Positions 54,617-63,957 are shown, counted from the stretch's first letter. The stretch: 64,000 bases of DNA from Halomonas llamarensis (GCF_023555005.1 NZ_JAMJPJ010000008.1:39154-103153), one strand, 5' to 3'. Notes: generated by a model not told the origin, from the letters alone. Numbers and translations are program-made.

Positions 54617-54638
54617 ACACCCGGGAAGCCCCGGGTGT
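54617..54638 (-). promoter_or_regulatory. Intercistronic hairpin between ahpC and ahpF
   Basis: ACACCCGGG / CCCGGGTGT stem (54617-54625 with 54630-54638), 4-nt loop. On the minus strand the following sequence is GCTCTTTAG, a weak T tract. It probably causes partial termination or protects the ahpC mRNA, giving more AhpC than AhpF. Confidence 0.6.
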
Positions 54639-54701
54639 TTTGCAAAGCCAGCTAGGCGTCTCAACAATTGAGACGGGGCTTTGTCGTACGGTGAGGCGAG
54701 T

Positions 54702-55265
54702 TTAGATTTTACCTACCAGGTCGAGAGACGGTGCGAGCGTCGCTTCGCCTTCTTCCCACTTAGCCGGGCATACTTCGTTCGGATTGGCGCGAACGTACTG
54801 CGCGGCTTTTACTTTGCGCAGCAGTTCTTCGGCGTTACGGCCGATGTTGCCAGCATTGATTTCGACAATTTGAACTTTGCCATCGGGGTCGATAACGAAA
54901 GTGCCGCGCTCGGCCAAGCCATCTTCCTCAACCAGCACTTCAAAGTTGCGCGAAATCGTCAGCGTTGGGTCTGCAATCATCGGGAATTGTAGCTTACCGA
55001 TGGTTTCGGAGTTGTCGTGCCATGCTTTGTGGGTGAAATGTGTATCGGTAGAAACGCTGTAAATTTCAACGCCCATCTTCTTGAACGCTTCGTAATTGTC
55101 GGCTAAATCGCCGAGTTCAGTCGGGCAAACAAAGGTAAAGTCGGCCGGATAGAAGAAAAAGATTGACCACTGACCTTTTAGATTATCGCTAGTGACATCA
55201 ACAAATTCGCCGTTGTGGAAGGCAGTGGCTTTAAACGGCTTAACTTCGGTGTTGATAAGGGACAT
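54702..55265 (-). CDS. ahpC: Alkyl hydroperoxide reductase subunit C (peroxiredoxin)
   Basis: Typical 2-Cys peroxiredoxin of 187 residues that reduces H2O2, organic peroxides and peroxynitrite. Peroxidatic Cys47 in [11 protein letters not shown] and resolving Cys near the end in [16 protein letters not shown] precedes the ATG. An OxyR-like site lies 80-117 nt upstream. AhpF is encoded downstream on the same strand. Confidence 0.97.
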   Translation of the reverse strand: MSLINTEVKPFKATAFHNGEFVDVTSDNLKGQWSIFFFYPADFTFVCPTELGDLADNYEAFKKMGVEIYSVSTDTHFTHKAWHDNSETIGKLQFPMIADPTLTISRNFEVLVEEDGLAERGTFVIDPDGKVQIVEINAGNIGRNAEELLRKVKAAQYVRANPNEVCPAKWEEGEATLAPSLDLVGKI

Positions 55266-55345
55266 TAAGATGATCTCCTGATGATTGAAATACGTGATGG
55301 CTTAAAATGTACTAATATCTTAGTCGTAGATACTACGCTAATAAA

Positions 55346-55382
55346 ATTAATAATAGCCATGTAAACGATAGGGTATGGCTAT
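55346..55382. promoter_or_regulatory. OxyR-type operator upstream of ahpC
   Basis: The sequence reads ATTA-N7-CCAT-N7-ATAG-N7-CTAT. The OxyR consensus is four ATAG/CTAT tetranucleotides with N7 spacing; the last two match perfectly, the first two match 2 and 3 of 4. It overlaps an inverted repeat ATAGCCAT / ATGGCTAT (55353-55360 and 55375-55382). Position upstream of ahpC is as in E. coli. Confidence 0.7.
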
Positions 55383-55548
55383 GTTAAACAACGCAAGCGG
55401 CATTTTATGCGCTGTTACTTACTGCAGGTGGGGATAAGCCGAGCGAAATACAACATTTTATCCGCTTTAACTTGCGATAGTTGACCCCGCGCCGCAAAAT
55501 TTAACCGACATGGCGAGATGCGAAAACAGTCAACCAAGAGGTGTTTTG

Positions 55549-56652
55549 ATGGGGAATATGCACAAACTTTCCGCGGCCGTTGTGGCCGTCTCATTGGCCA
55601 CAGCGGCGGCAACGGCTCACGCAGAAGAAGTGCGGGTGTATAACTGGTCGGATTATATCGCCCCCGAGACGCTAGATACGTTCACCGAGCGTACCGGCAT
55701 CGATGTGGTTTATGACGTGTTTGATAGCAATGAAGTGCTTGATGCTGCCCTGCTTTCCGGTCGCTCCGGGTATGACGTCGTGGTGCCCTCCACCTACTAT
55801 TTGACGCGTCAAATTAAAGCCGGTGTTTACCAAGAATTAGATCATGACTTGCTGCCCAACCTGGATAACTTGGATAACGTCCTGCTGGAAAATTTAGACG
55901 TGGTTGACGAAGGCAACCGTTACTCCGTGCCGTATATGTGGGGCACCAACGGAATAGGCTATAACGCTGATCGTGTGAAGGAAATTTTAGGCGATGATGC
56001 GCCAGTGGATAGCTGGGCGCTACTGTTTGACCCGGAAATCACCGCGAAGCTAAATGAAGCCGGCTGCGGTCTTTCCATGTTGGATTCCGCCGCTGAAATG
56101 ATGACGCCTGCGCTGGCTTACCTTGGTTTAGACCCGCACAGTGATGATACCGAAGGCCTTCAAGCGGCGGGAGATTTGCTCGCCTCGGTACGTGATGACA
56201 TGACCTACTTCCACTCATCGCGCTATGTGGCTGATTTGGCTAATGGTGATATTTGCGTGGCGGCCGGTTACTCAGGTGATGTGTTTCAGGCGGCGGACCG
56301 TGCTGAAGACGCGGGGCGCGATTTCACCGTGGCGTATACTATTCCCAAGGAAGGTGCTGAGCTTTGGTTTGATATGATGGCGGTGCCAGCGGATGCGCCC
56401 AACCCAGAAAACGCCCACGCTTTTATCAACTTTATTCTTGATCCTGAAACCGCTGCTGATATCACCGAATACGTGAACTATGCCAACCCTAACGCAGCGG
56501 CGGACAAGTACTTGCCTGATGAGATCTTAAATGATCGCGCTATCTACCCAACCGATGCGGTAATGGAGAACCTGTACGTCGTGGACGAGAAGCCGCAAGG
56601 CGTACAGCGTATCCGGACACGCATTTGGAACCGGGTGAAATCTGGGCGCTAA
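55549..56652 (+). CDS. potF: Polyamine ABC transporter substrate-binding protein
   Basis: Periplasmic binding protein of 367 residues with a cleavable signal peptide (ending ATAHA-EEV). The mature start VRVYNWSDYIAPETLDTF is typical of PotF/PotD; the polyamine pocket region VPYMWGTNGIGYNADRVKEI is also seen. I start at ATG 55549 with AAGAGG upstream. First gene of potFGHI. The putrescine-type PotF name is by similarity; spermidine preference cannot be excluded. Confidence 0.93.
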   Translation: MGNMHKLSAAVVAVSLATAAATAHAEEVRVYNWSDYIAPETLDTFTERTGIDVVYDVFDSNEVLDAALLSGRSGYDVVVPSTYYLTRQIKAGVYQELDHDLLPNLDNLDNVLLENLDVVDEGNRYSVPYMWGTNGIGYNADRVKEILGDDAPVDSWALLFDPEITAKLNEAGCGLSMLDSAAEMMTPALAYLGLDPHSDDTEGLQAAGDLLASVRDDMTYFHSSRYVADLANGDICVAAGYSGDVFQAADRAEDAGRDFTVAYTIPKEGAELWFDMMAVPADAPNPENAHAFINFILDPETAADITEYVNYANPNAAADKYLPDEILNDRAIYPTDAVMENLYVVDEKPQGVQRIRTRIWNRVKSGR

Positions 56653-56673
56653 GTTTTTTTGGATGCCAATATC

Positions 56674-56710
56674 AGCGGGCCTTTAACGGCCCGCTGTTTG
56701 TCTTTTGTCT
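56674..56710 (+). terminator. Intra-operon hairpin between potF and potG
   Basis: AGCGGGCC / GGCCCGCT stem (56674-56681 with 56688-56695), 6-nt loop, followed by a T-rich stretch (GTTTGTCTTTTG). As a partial terminator it would raise the ratio of binding protein to transporter. Confidence 0.65.
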
Positions 56711-56744
56711 TTTCGCTTTTGCGAGCCTACCGATGGGAGTGCGA

Positions 56745-57929
56745 ATGGTTTCAAAATCGCTGCCGCCCGAACCCTCCGCATCTTCTCGTGCTTCTGCTCC
56801 TACTGCCGACAGGGCGCCAGGGAAGACGCCGCGTTTTGGCGAAGATATCGTACTGGAAGTGAGGCGTCTGACTAAGCGTTTTGATGAGGCCGTTGCGGTA
56901 GATGACGTCAATCTTCAGGTCAAACGCGGCGAGATATTTGCCTTGCTAGGCGGGTCGGGGTCGGGAAAGTCGACGCTCCTGCGTATGCTGGCTGGCTTTG
57001 AGACGCCCAGCGAAGGGCGCATTGTGTTAGATGGCATCAACATTACCCAGATGCCGCCGCATAAGCGTCCCATCAATATGATGTTTCAATCTTATGCGCT
57101 GTTTCCCCACTTAAGCGTGGCGCAAAATATCGCCTTTGGGTTGAAACAGGATCGTTTGGCAAAGGACGAGATTGAGGCACGCGTGGCGCATATGCTCAAG
57201 CTGGTGCACATGCAGCGCTTTGCCAACCGCAAGCCACATCATCTCTCTGGTGGTCAGCGCCAACGGGTGGCACTGGCGCGTTCGCTGGCAAAGCGGCCCA
57301 CGCTTTTGCTTCTCGATGAGCCGATGGGCGCGCTGGATAAAAAGCTGCGCACCGAGATGCAATTAGAAGTTGTGGAGATCATCGAGCAGGTAGGCGTGAC
57401 CTGCATCATGGTGACCCATGATCAGGAAGAAGCCATGACCATGGCCGATCGCGTGGCAATTATGGCCGATGGCTGGATCGAGCAAGTTGGCTCGCCGGTG
57501 GATGTCTACGAAAGCCCCGTGAGCCGTATGGTGGCGGAGTTCGTCGGCACAGTGAACTTGTTTGAAGGCGAGGTTACCGAAGATGCGGCGAGCCATTGCC
57601 GGATTGAGTCGCCTATGTTGGCGCGGCCGATTTATATCGATCATGGCGTTACCACCCAAGCCGATGAGCGCTGTGTATGGGCGGCAATTCGCCCTGAGAA
57701 GGTTTGGCTAACGCGTGAGCAGCCACAGGGTATGTGTAATTGGGAGCAAGGCGAGGTCGAGGACATTGCCTATTTAGGTGGTTTCTCGCTTTATTACATT
57801 CGTACCTCTCGTGGGCAGTTGATCAAAGTCCGGATGGCCAATACTGAACGCCGAGGCGACCGGCCGACATGGGAGGATGCGGTTTATGTGTACTGGGAAG
57901 ATCACAGCGCTATTGTGCTTAATCGCTAG
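56745..57929 (+). CDS. potG: Polyamine ABC transporter ATP-binding protein
   Basis: ATPase subunit of 394 residues. Walker A GGSGSGKST, Q-loop MMFQSYALFPHLSV, signature LSGGQRQRVALARSLA, Walker B LLLLDEPMGALD and H-loop VTHDQEEAM; a C-terminal TOBE domain follows. I choose ATG 56745 because GGAG lies 5 nt upstream; longer in-frame starts would reach back into potF. The N-terminal 30 residues are Pro/Ser/Ala-rich. Confidence 0.95.
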   Translation: MVSKSLPPEPSASSRASAPTADRAPGKTPRFGEDIVLEVRRLTKRFDEAVAVDDVNLQVKRGEIFALLGGSGSGKSTLLRMLAGFETPSEGRIVLDGINITQMPPHKRPINMMFQSYALFPHLSVAQNIAFGLKQDRLAKDEIEARVAHMLKLVHMQRFANRKPHHLSGGQRQRVALARSLAKRPTLLLLDEPMGALDKKLRTEMQLEVVEIIEQVGVTCIMVTHDQEEAMTMADRVAIMADGWIEQVGSPVDVYESPVSRMVAEFVGTVNLFEGEVTEDAASHCRIESPMLARPIYIDHGVTTQADERCVWAAIRPEKVWLTREQPQGMCNWEQGEVEDIAYLGGFSLYYIRTSRGQLIKVRMANTERRGDRPTWEDAVYVYWEDHSAIVLNR

Positions 57930-57947
57930 GCAAGGGGAGTAGGCATA

Positions 57948-58856
57948 ATGCAACGTCAAGTGACGGCATGGGCCAAGCGCTTGCGATTAGGCCGCCGAGC
58001 GATTATTGCGTTACCGCTGGTGTGGCTTTCGCTGTTCTTTCTGCTGCCGTTTGTGCTGGTGCTCAAAATCAGTTTATCCGAGGCGGCGATTAACGTGCCG
58101 CCCTACGGCCCGCTAGTGGAGTACGCCAACCAAACGCTGCATGTTTTGCTTAACGTAAGTAATTATCTCTTTTTGTTGAGTGATTCGTACTACGTGGCGG
58201 CGTACTGGGGGTCCATCAAAATTGCGGTGACGGCAACGCTTGCGTGTCTATTGCTTGGCTACCCAATGGCATATGCCATGGCGCGCGCGCCTAAACGCTG
58301 GCAGCTGGTGCTGATGCTGTTGGTAATGCTGCCGTCGTGGACCTCGTTTTTGATCCGCATTTACGCCTGGATGGGCATTCTGGGGAATAGCGGTTTGATC
58401 AATAATTTATTGCTGTGGATGGGGGTTATCGACACACCGCTGCGCATGATGAATACCCCGTTTGCAGTGATCATCGGCATCGTGTATGCCTACCTGCCGT
58501 TTATGGTGTTGCCGCTTTACGCGCACTTGGCGCGGCTGGATAACTCGCTGCTGGAAGCGGCGTCAGATCTTGGCTCGCGGCGTTTTAATACCTTTATGAA
58601 AGTCACGTTGCCACTGTCGACGGGCGGGATTATCGCTGGCTCGATGCTGGTGTTTATTCCCGCGGTAGGGGAGTTTGTGATCCCTGAGCTCTTGGGTGGG
58701 CCGGATACGCTGATGATTGGGAAGGTGTTATGGGATGAATTTTTCCAAAACCGCGACTGGCCCGTGGCATCGGCGTTGGCAATGGTGATGCTACTACTTT
58801 TGCTGATCCCGATTGTGTGGTTTCACCGTTACCAGTCGAAGGAGATGAAGGCATGA
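57948..58856 (+). CDS. potH: Polyamine ABC transporter permease
   Basis: Inner-membrane permease of 302 residues with six membrane helices. The EAA loop that contacts PotG is LEAASDLGSRRFNTFMKVTLPLS. AGGGGAG precedes the ATG. It overlaps potI by 4 nt (ATGA). Confidence 0.95.
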   Translation: MQRQVTAWAKRLRLGRRAIIALPLVWLSLFFLLPFVLVLKISLSEAAINVPPYGPLVEYANQTLHVLLNVSNYLFLLSDSYYVAAYWGSIKIAVTATLACLLLGYPMAYAMARAPKRWQLVLMLLVMLPSWTSFLIRIYAWMGILGNSGLINNLLLWMGVIDTPLRMMNTPFAVIIGIVYAYLPFMVLPLYAHLARLDNSLLEAASDLGSRRFNTFMKVTLPLSTGGIIAGSMLVFIPAVGEFVIPELLGGPDTLMIGKVLWDEFFQNRDWPVASALAMVMLLLLLIPIVWFHRYQSKEMKA

Positions 58857-59734
58857 TCGCCAGCCACCGCGTTAACTTTTCCACCGTGATGCTGGTGCTA
58901 GGGCTTTTGTTTCTCTATCTGCCCATGGTGGTGTTGGTGGTGTATTCGTTTAACGTCTCCGAGCTTGTCACCGTTTGGGCGGGATTTTCGCCTAAGTGGT
59001 ATGGCGCGTTGTTTGAAGACGAACAAATTCTCTCAGCGGTGTGGACGAGTCTTCGCGTTGCGTTCTTCTCCGCCAGCATGGCGGTGTGCTTGGGCACGGT
59101 TGCGGCCTTTGTGATGACGCGCTTTGGTCACTTTCGTGGCAAGACGGCGCTCTCAAGCATGGTGACCGCGCCCTTGGTAATGCCGGAGGTGATAACGGGG
59201 TTGTCGCTTTTGCTGCTTTTCGTGCAGATGGCGCAGCTAATCGGCTGGCCGACAGACCGAGGTATGACGACGATCTGGATCGCCCACACCACCTTTTGTA
59301 GCGCCTACGTGGCAGTGGTGGTTGCCGCGCGGCTGCGCGAGGTGGACCGCTCGATTGAAGAGGCGGCGATGGATTTGGGCTCGCCACCGATGAAAACGTT
59401 TTTTTCTGTCACGCTTCCGGTGATCTTCTCGGCGCTGGCGGCGGGTTGGTTGTTAGCGTTTACGCTCTCGCTGGATGATCTTGTGATCGCAAGTTTTGTT
59501 TCTGGGCCTGGGGCTAACACTTTGCCGATGGTGGTGTTCTCATCGGTGCGCATGGGCGTTTCGCCAAAAATCAATGCGTTAGCCACACTCATCATACTCA
59601 CCGTGTCACTGGCCACGTTTGTCGCGTGGTATTTGATGCGCCACAATGAGAATAAGCGCCGCGTAACACTCGAAGCGGATGCGCAAGATACAGCCCAGTT
59701 AAGAAGAGCAAGGGCTAACCAGGTATCTGAGTAG
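58853..59734 (+). CDS. potI: Polyamine ABC transporter permease
   Basis: Second permease, 293 residues, six membrane helices, EAA loop IEEAAMDLGSPPMKTFFSVTLPV. I start at ATG 58853, overlapping the potH stop; a longer frame reads into potH. The C terminus is a charged cytoplasmic tail. Last gene of the pot operon. Confidence 0.95.
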   Translation: MIASHRVNFSTVMLVLGLLFLYLPMVVLVVYSFNVSELVTVWAGFSPKWYGALFEDEQILSAVWTSLRVAFFSASMAVCLGTVAAFVMTRFGHFRGKTALSSMVTAPLVMPEVITGLSLLLLFVQMAQLIGWPTDRGMTTIWIAHTTFCSAYVAVVVAARLREVDRSIEEAAMDLGSPPMKTFFSVTLPVIFSALAAGWLLAFTLSLDDLVIASFVSGPGANTLPMVVFSSVRMGVSPKINALATLIILTVSLATFVAWYLMRHNENKRRVTLEADAQDTAQLRRARANQVSE

Positions 59735-59779
59735 CGAATCGGTTAGGATAATGTCGTCCACCCATAGCCAATAGTGAGA

Positions 59780-60211
59780 ATGACGATGATTTTACGCCCG
59801 TTAGCCATTGCAGCTGTTTTTGTTCTGCCGCTGGCCGCCCAGGCCGAAACACCCAATTTGACGCCAGGTGATTGGGAATTTGTCAGCGTAACGAGCATTG
59901 AGGCGGATATGCAGATTCCGGATCAAACGGATACGGATCGCCAGTGCATTACCCAAGAAGAGCTGGATAGCGCTGATTTTGGTTTTATCGAAGAAGAAGA
60001 AGGCTGCGAGCTTCTCAACCAAGACATCAGTGCTGATGGCCTCTCTTACAGCATGGTATGCCGCGCCGACGGCGGTGAGGCGAATATTGAAGGCGAAATG
60101 CGCTTTATGGGTGAGCGTGTCGAAGGCGATGTAGAAATTTTCACCCAGTCACCGATGGGCGAAATGACCATGAACACCCATATTGAAGGCGAACGCGTAG
60201 GCGACTGCTAA
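59780..60211 (+). CDS. DUF3617-family secreted protein
   Basis: Small acidic protein of about 143 residues with a signal peptide ending AAQA-ETP. The mature part matches the DUF3617 layout: PNLTPGDWEFVSVTSIE near the start, RQCITQEEL, GCELLNQDIS, MVCRADGG and a final beta region with VGDC. Four or more Cys suggest disulfides in the periplasm. Function of the family is unknown. The start may instead be ATG 59786; the ribosome site (GTGAG) fits either poorly. It follows potI by 45 nt but is probably separate. Confidence 0.8.
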   Translation: MTMILRPLAIAAVFVLPLAAQAETPNLTPGDWEFVSVTSIEADMQIPDQTDTDRQCITQEELDSADFGFIEEEEGCELLNQDISADGLSYSMVCRADGGEANIEGEMRFMGERVEGDVEIFTQSPMGEMTMNTHIEGERVGDC

Positions 60212-60389
60212 TGCTCCATGAGTCTCTCAGTGGGTAGCGGTGACGTCTTAATGTCTGCTTAGTCGATGATTAATTGTACATAAGCCCTATGGTTTTTGAC
60301 GCAAGTACATAGAACGCAAGATAGCCCGTTACGCTGGCGATTCACCCTGCAGCTGGTACCCTAGGCGCTTTATTACAGGGATGCCCAAC

Positions 60390-61574
60390 ATGACGTTTGA
60401 TGTGGTAGTCATCGGCGCGGGTGCCGCCGGCCTTATGTGCGCGGCACAAGCTAGCTATGCCGGGCGCCGCGTACTATTGCTCGACCATGCGAATAAAGCG
60501 GGTAAAAAAATCCTGATGTCCGGCGGTGGCCGCTGTAACTTTACCAATCTCGCGACGACACCACAGCATTTTTACTCGGAAAATCCTTATTTCAGTATCT
60601 CAGCGCTTAAGCGTTACCGCCCTGAGCACTTTGTGGAACTTGTCGAACGTCACGGCGTTGATTACGTTGAAAAAGCACCTGGGCAGTTGTTTTGTGCCAC
60701 CTCAGCAAAAGATATTGTGCATGTGTTGCTCACCGAGTGTGACTGGGCGGGCGTTGACGTGCAGCTAAAAACACGGATTGATCGTGTCGAGCGTAATGGC
60801 GAGGGGATGCGCCTCACGACCTCCAGCGGATGCATCGATGCTGGCGTGGTGGTAGTAGCTAGCGGCGGGCTTTCGATACCAACCATGGGAGCGACGGGGT
60901 TTGGCTATGATATTGCCCGCCAATTTGGGCTTGAGGTGTTGCCCACGCGACCGGCGCTGGTGCCGTTTACTCTGAGCGAGCCGTGGAAATCGCGCTTTGC
61001 CGAACTTGCCGGCGTTAGCGTGGAAGTATCGGTGAGTTGCCGCGACAAGTCGTTTCTTGACCCCATGCTCTTCACCCATCGCGGCATTTCGGGCCCGGCG
61101 ATGTTGCAGATTTCTAGCGTTTGGCAGCCGGGCGATGCCTTGACCCTCGATATTTTGCCAGGTGAAGACGCTGGCGAGGCATTACGATACGCTCGCGAAA
61201 CCACACCTAAACGCCAGCTTTCAACGTGGTTGGGGGAGCGTTTTCCCAAACGGTTGGTTCAGGCGCTAATGAGCTGGTACGTCGATACGCAGGAAGGTCG
61301 GCCGTTGGCGCAGTACAGCAATGCTGAGCTTGACGCCTGGGCGACCCGGCTTAACGCTTGGGAACTCAAGCCTTCAGGCACAGAAGGATGGCGCACCGCA
61401 GAAGTTACGCTTGGCGGCGTGGATACCGCGGCGATTTCCTCAAAAGACTTCAGCGTGAAAGATTTACCCCAGCTTCGTTTTATCGGTGAAGTGCTCGATG
61501 TCACCGGTGAACTTGGCGGGTTCAACTTTCAATGGGCATGGGCCAGCGGTGTGGCATGCGGGCAGGCGTGTTAA
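60390..61574 (+). CDS. FAD-binding protein, YhiN/HI0933 family
   Basis: Flavoprotein of 394 residues. FAD motif VVVIGAGAAGLMCAAQA; family signature KAGKKILMSGGGRCNFTN; HI0933-type insertion domain with LFTHRGISGPAMLQISS; end motif GELGGFNFQWAWASG. I favour ATG 60390 with AGGG 9 nt upstream; another ATG at 60381 is in frame. The enzymatic role of the family is not settled. Its stop overlaps the convergent yqjK by 4 nt. Confidence 0.88.
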   Translation: MTFDVVVIGAGAAGLMCAAQASYAGRRVLLLDHANKAGKKILMSGGGRCNFTNLATTPQHFYSENPYFSISALKRYRPEHFVELVERHGVDYVEKAPGQLFCATSAKDIVHVLLTECDWAGVDVQLKTRIDRVERNGEGMRLTTSSGCIDAGVVVVASGGLSIPTMGATGFGYDIARQFGLEVLPTRPALVPFTLSEPWKSRFAELAGVSVEVSVSCRDKSFLDPMLFTHRGISGPAMLQISSVWQPGDALTLDILPGEDAGEALRYARETTPKRQLSTWLGERFPKRLVQALMSWYVDTQEGRPLAQYSNAELDAWATRLNAWELKPSGTEGWRTAEVTLGGVDTAAISSKDFSVKDLPQLRFIGEVLDVTGELGGFNFQWAWASGVACGQAC

Positions 61575-61876
61575 TCCGTTAGCCGACGGAGTTTTTTCAA
61601 CGCGACATACCCAGTGAGTGCGCGTTTGCCTACATAAAGTAGCCGGTTTGGTTGACGCAAAAGCTTCCACGCCACGATGCCGCCCAACAAGGTGAGCGGG
61701 GTTTTATATCGGGCGATGCTTTGACAAGTGGCGTCTAGCGGGGCGCCTGCACGTTGCAGGCGCAAGCTTTCCACCATCATATCAATGCGCTGCTGCTCCA
61801 AGCGGCTTAACAGCTCACGTCTGCGCTCAGCGCGCGACAAAACCTTGGTATCAGTGTTTTTCATCGGGCTCGGCAT
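61571..61876 (-). CDS. YqjK-like protein
   Basis: Small basic protein of 101 residues, last gene of a yqjD-yqjE-yqjK set. Lys/Arg-rich helical N terminus (RAERRRELLSRLEQQRIDMMVESL) and one hydrophobic stretch around LTLLGGIVAWKLL, matching the YqjK layout. The start overlaps the yqjE end: ATG 61876 or 61864 are both possible. Role unknown. Confidence 0.7.
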   Translation of the reverse strand: MPSPMKNTDTKVLSRAERRRELLSRLEQQRIDMMVESLRLQRAGAPLDATCQSIARYKTPLTLLGGIVAWKLLRQPNRLLYVGKRALTGYVALKKLRRLTD

Positions 61877-62255
61877 CGTCGTCTAGCTCCATTAGCGCTC
61901 GATCCGTGGAAAATTGGTTCAGCGTCTCTTTAAGCAGTGTATGCCGTTTCGCTTGGCGAATAGCGATAATACCCAGCAGTAAGCTAGTGAAAATCAACAC
62001 ACCGGCACTGATGCTAATGGCGGCAATTCGGTAACTGTCCCAAAAAAGAATAATTACCAAGGCCGTTAATGTTGCTACGCCTAACAGCAGCAACAATAGG
62101 CTTGCGCCAGCGAGCAGAACCAAGGTGAGTAATCGGGCGCGCTCTTCTTCTAGCTCCAACACCGCTAAACGCAGCCGCGTTTCGCCATTAGCGAGCAGCG
62201 TTTGGAGCAAGCGTTTAGCGGCGGAAAAGACGCGCTGGCTAGGCCCTAGCGCCAT
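61851..62255 (-). CDS. YqjE-family membrane protein (phage-holin-like fold, PF07332 type)
   Basis: Inner-membrane protein of 134 residues. An amphipathic N-terminal helix (LLANGETRLRLAVLELEEERARL), two transmembrane helices (about 42-66 and 72-96), and an acidic tail. The holin-like label is historical; there is no prophage here. Its ATG overlaps the yqjD stop (TAATG). Confidence 0.8.
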   Translation of the reverse strand: MALGPSQRVFSAAKRLLQTLLANGETRLRLAVLELEEERARLLTLVLLAGASLLLLLLGVATLTALVIILFWDSYRIAAISISAGVLIFTSLLLGIIAIRQAKRHTLLKETLNQFSTDRALMELDDDAEPDEKH

Positions 62256-62587
62256 TATTTACGCCCAAGTAACAATCCTACGACAACACCAGCCGCCGCA
62301 CCGATGCCGATACTGGTCCACGGGTTGTCATGCACATAGCGGTCACAGCAATCAGCTTGTTGTGTGAGCGAATCGCGAGTTTCGGCATAGATTTTTTCAC
62401 CCCGAGCTTCTAGGCGTGAGCGGGTGTCTTTTAGTCGGCGTTCAGCACGCGATCGCAAGTCGTTCATTTCAGAGCTTGCGTCTTTTGCCGTGGCGTTAAC
62501 CAACTCCTCAACGGTGTCGCTGAGTTGACGCAAGTCTTCTTTGAGCTGTTCAGACTGTTCGGAATAATGAGAAGGACGTTTAGCCAT
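62255..62587 (-). CDS. ElaB/YqjD/DUF883-family membrane-anchored ribosome-binding protein
   Basis: Protein of 110 residues: a long charged helix (about 10-85) and a C-terminal single membrane span with the family signature DNPWTSIGIGAAAGVVVGLLLGRK. E. coli YqjD binds ribosomes in stationary phase and anchors them to the inner membrane. AAGGAAG precedes the ATG. First gene of the yqjD-yqjE-yqjK operon. Confidence 0.88.
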   Translation of the reverse strand: MAKRPSHYSEQSEQLKEDLRQLSDTVEELVNATAKDASSEMNDLRSRAERRLKDTRSRLEARGEKIYAETRDSLTQQADCCDRYVHDNPWTSIGIGAAAGVVVGLLLGRK

Positions 62588-62671
62588 GAGGTCTTCCTTT
62601 GACGATAAATGTATATGGATTTCACTGTCAGCATAGCAGTCACAGCGAAGGAGACAAGAAAGGGGAGATCA

Positions 62672-63733
62672 CTAGCGGTTTAAGCCAGTGGGGGTAAACA
62701 GCGGGTTAAGGCTAAAACCTATGCTTAATCGGTGCACTCGGTGGTCATAATCAATCAGGCTCTCGCCGTAGCCATAATAGTATTGCACATGCGCACGCAG
62801 ATTATTAAACGTGGGCCAGCTGTAATCAATTTGAGTGCCGTAATTGCCATATTTGGGGTTGCCGCGCCACTGCGCCATGATTTCGTGATCGCGATTTAGG
62901 CGTTTAGCCAGGCGAATGTCGCCATACCCCATATAGTGGTGAATGTCGGGGTTATCATCTTCGCTTTTTGCTTCGGGAATGCGCCAATGGGGAGAGAGTA
63001 CGATCGCCCACTCACCGCGCTGAAAAATGCTTTCGGCATATATCCGATTCCAGCTTCGCGATAGGGTATCAGAGCGCCCGTTAGACTGATGATTAAGGGC
63101 AATACGGTTACGGGCATTGACCCAACCGAAAATATTCCAGGCATTATCGAAATCGATAAAAAGCTCCGGCTCATAATTCGTCTCGCGAAACGGTGAGGAT
63201 GCATCGGTGTTAAAGGCCTGCCACCAGCTACGCTGGGTGTATCCAAAGTACAGATCACCTTGGCCGAGAAATAATCCACTTGCGATGCCCACTTTGGTAC
63301 TGAACTGAAATTTTAATTCGGCATTGTCAGGCGGCGCGTCGGTTCCGATAGAGCGAAAATTGTCACGGCTTGGGTTGGCGTTATAGCTAAGGGGCAGCAA
63401 ATAATTGGTGCGATGCGTGGTAATTGAAAAAGGGTTGCGGTTTGAGGCTTGTTCGAGCTCACGCCGCTCGTTGATATTTTCAATGGCGGTCGCTTGAGCC
63501 TCAGAGGGTGTTTGCATATCCGCTCGTTCGAAAAATGCGCGGCGAGTGCTATCTTCTTGACGCTTTTCTAAGGCGTCAAGCTCGGCATTTAGGGCGCTTA
63601 ACTCACTGTTGAGCGCTTGGATGCGTGCTTCAATCGCCTCGGCCTCACGGGTAGGCTCTTGCGCAGTGGCGTCGACCGCAACCACGAGTGTTAGAGAAAG
63701 AAGCGTCGCTAACCATCGGTACCGGGTAACCAT
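62672..63733 (-). CDS. pldA: Outer-membrane phospholipase A (OMPLA)
   Basis: Outer-membrane beta-barrel lipase of 353 residues. Signal peptide ending ATAQ; residues about 27-75 are a coiled coil (AEAIEARIQALNSELSALNAELDALEKRQE); the barrel carries the catalytic motif ALNHQSNGRSDTLSRSWNRIY with active-site His and Ser, as in E. coli PldA. The coiled-coil extension is absent from E. coli PldA. Activity depends on Ca2+ and dimerisation in the family. Confidence 0.92.
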   Translation of the reverse strand: MVTRYRWLATLLSLTLVVAVDATAQEPTREAEAIEARIQALNSELSALNAELDALEKRQEDSTRRAFFERADMQTPSEAQATAIENINERRELEQASNRNPFSITTHRTNYLLPLSYNANPSRDNFRSIGTDAPPDNAELKFQFSTKVGIASGLFLGQGDLYFGYTQRSWWQAFNTDASSPFRETNYEPELFIDFDNAWNIFGWVNARNRIALNHQSNGRSDTLSRSWNRIYAESIFQRGEWAIVLSPHWRIPEAKSEDDNPDIHHYMGYGDIRLAKRLNRDHEIMAQWRGNPKYGNYGTQIDYSWPTFNNLRAHVQYYYGYGESLIDYDHRVHRLSIGFSLNPLFTPTGLNR

Positions 63734-63896
63734 CTTATTGACTCATTTTAAATGAAAGGATAAATGCCACCCTTGTTTCTATCACGCTCCTGAGGGATGT
63801 CAACTGTTCTTAATTGCCCTAAGCCTAACAAGCACTGACAATATGCCCAAGCGCTTCTCATAAGCGCTTTCATACAATGGTTCGGACAGTTTTAAA

Positions 63897-63957
63897 GAAA
63901 GCCTGATGCTCAGATAATGGGGTCTCTGACAACATCACCACCCGAGCACAGGCTTTC
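63897..63957. repeat. Inverted repeat before the right-edge ORF
   Basis: GAAAGCCTGATGCTC (63897-63911) and GAGCACAGGCTTTC (63944-63957) are inverted copies with a one-base indel, enclosing 32 nt. It directly precedes an ATG. This could be the end region of an insertion sequence or a regulatory stem-loop. Confidence 0.5.

Noticed and set aside
61851..62255. Prophage holin
   Set aside because: The YqjE family is labelled holin-like, but the gene lies in the conserved yqjD-yqjE-yqjK operon with no phage genes nearby.
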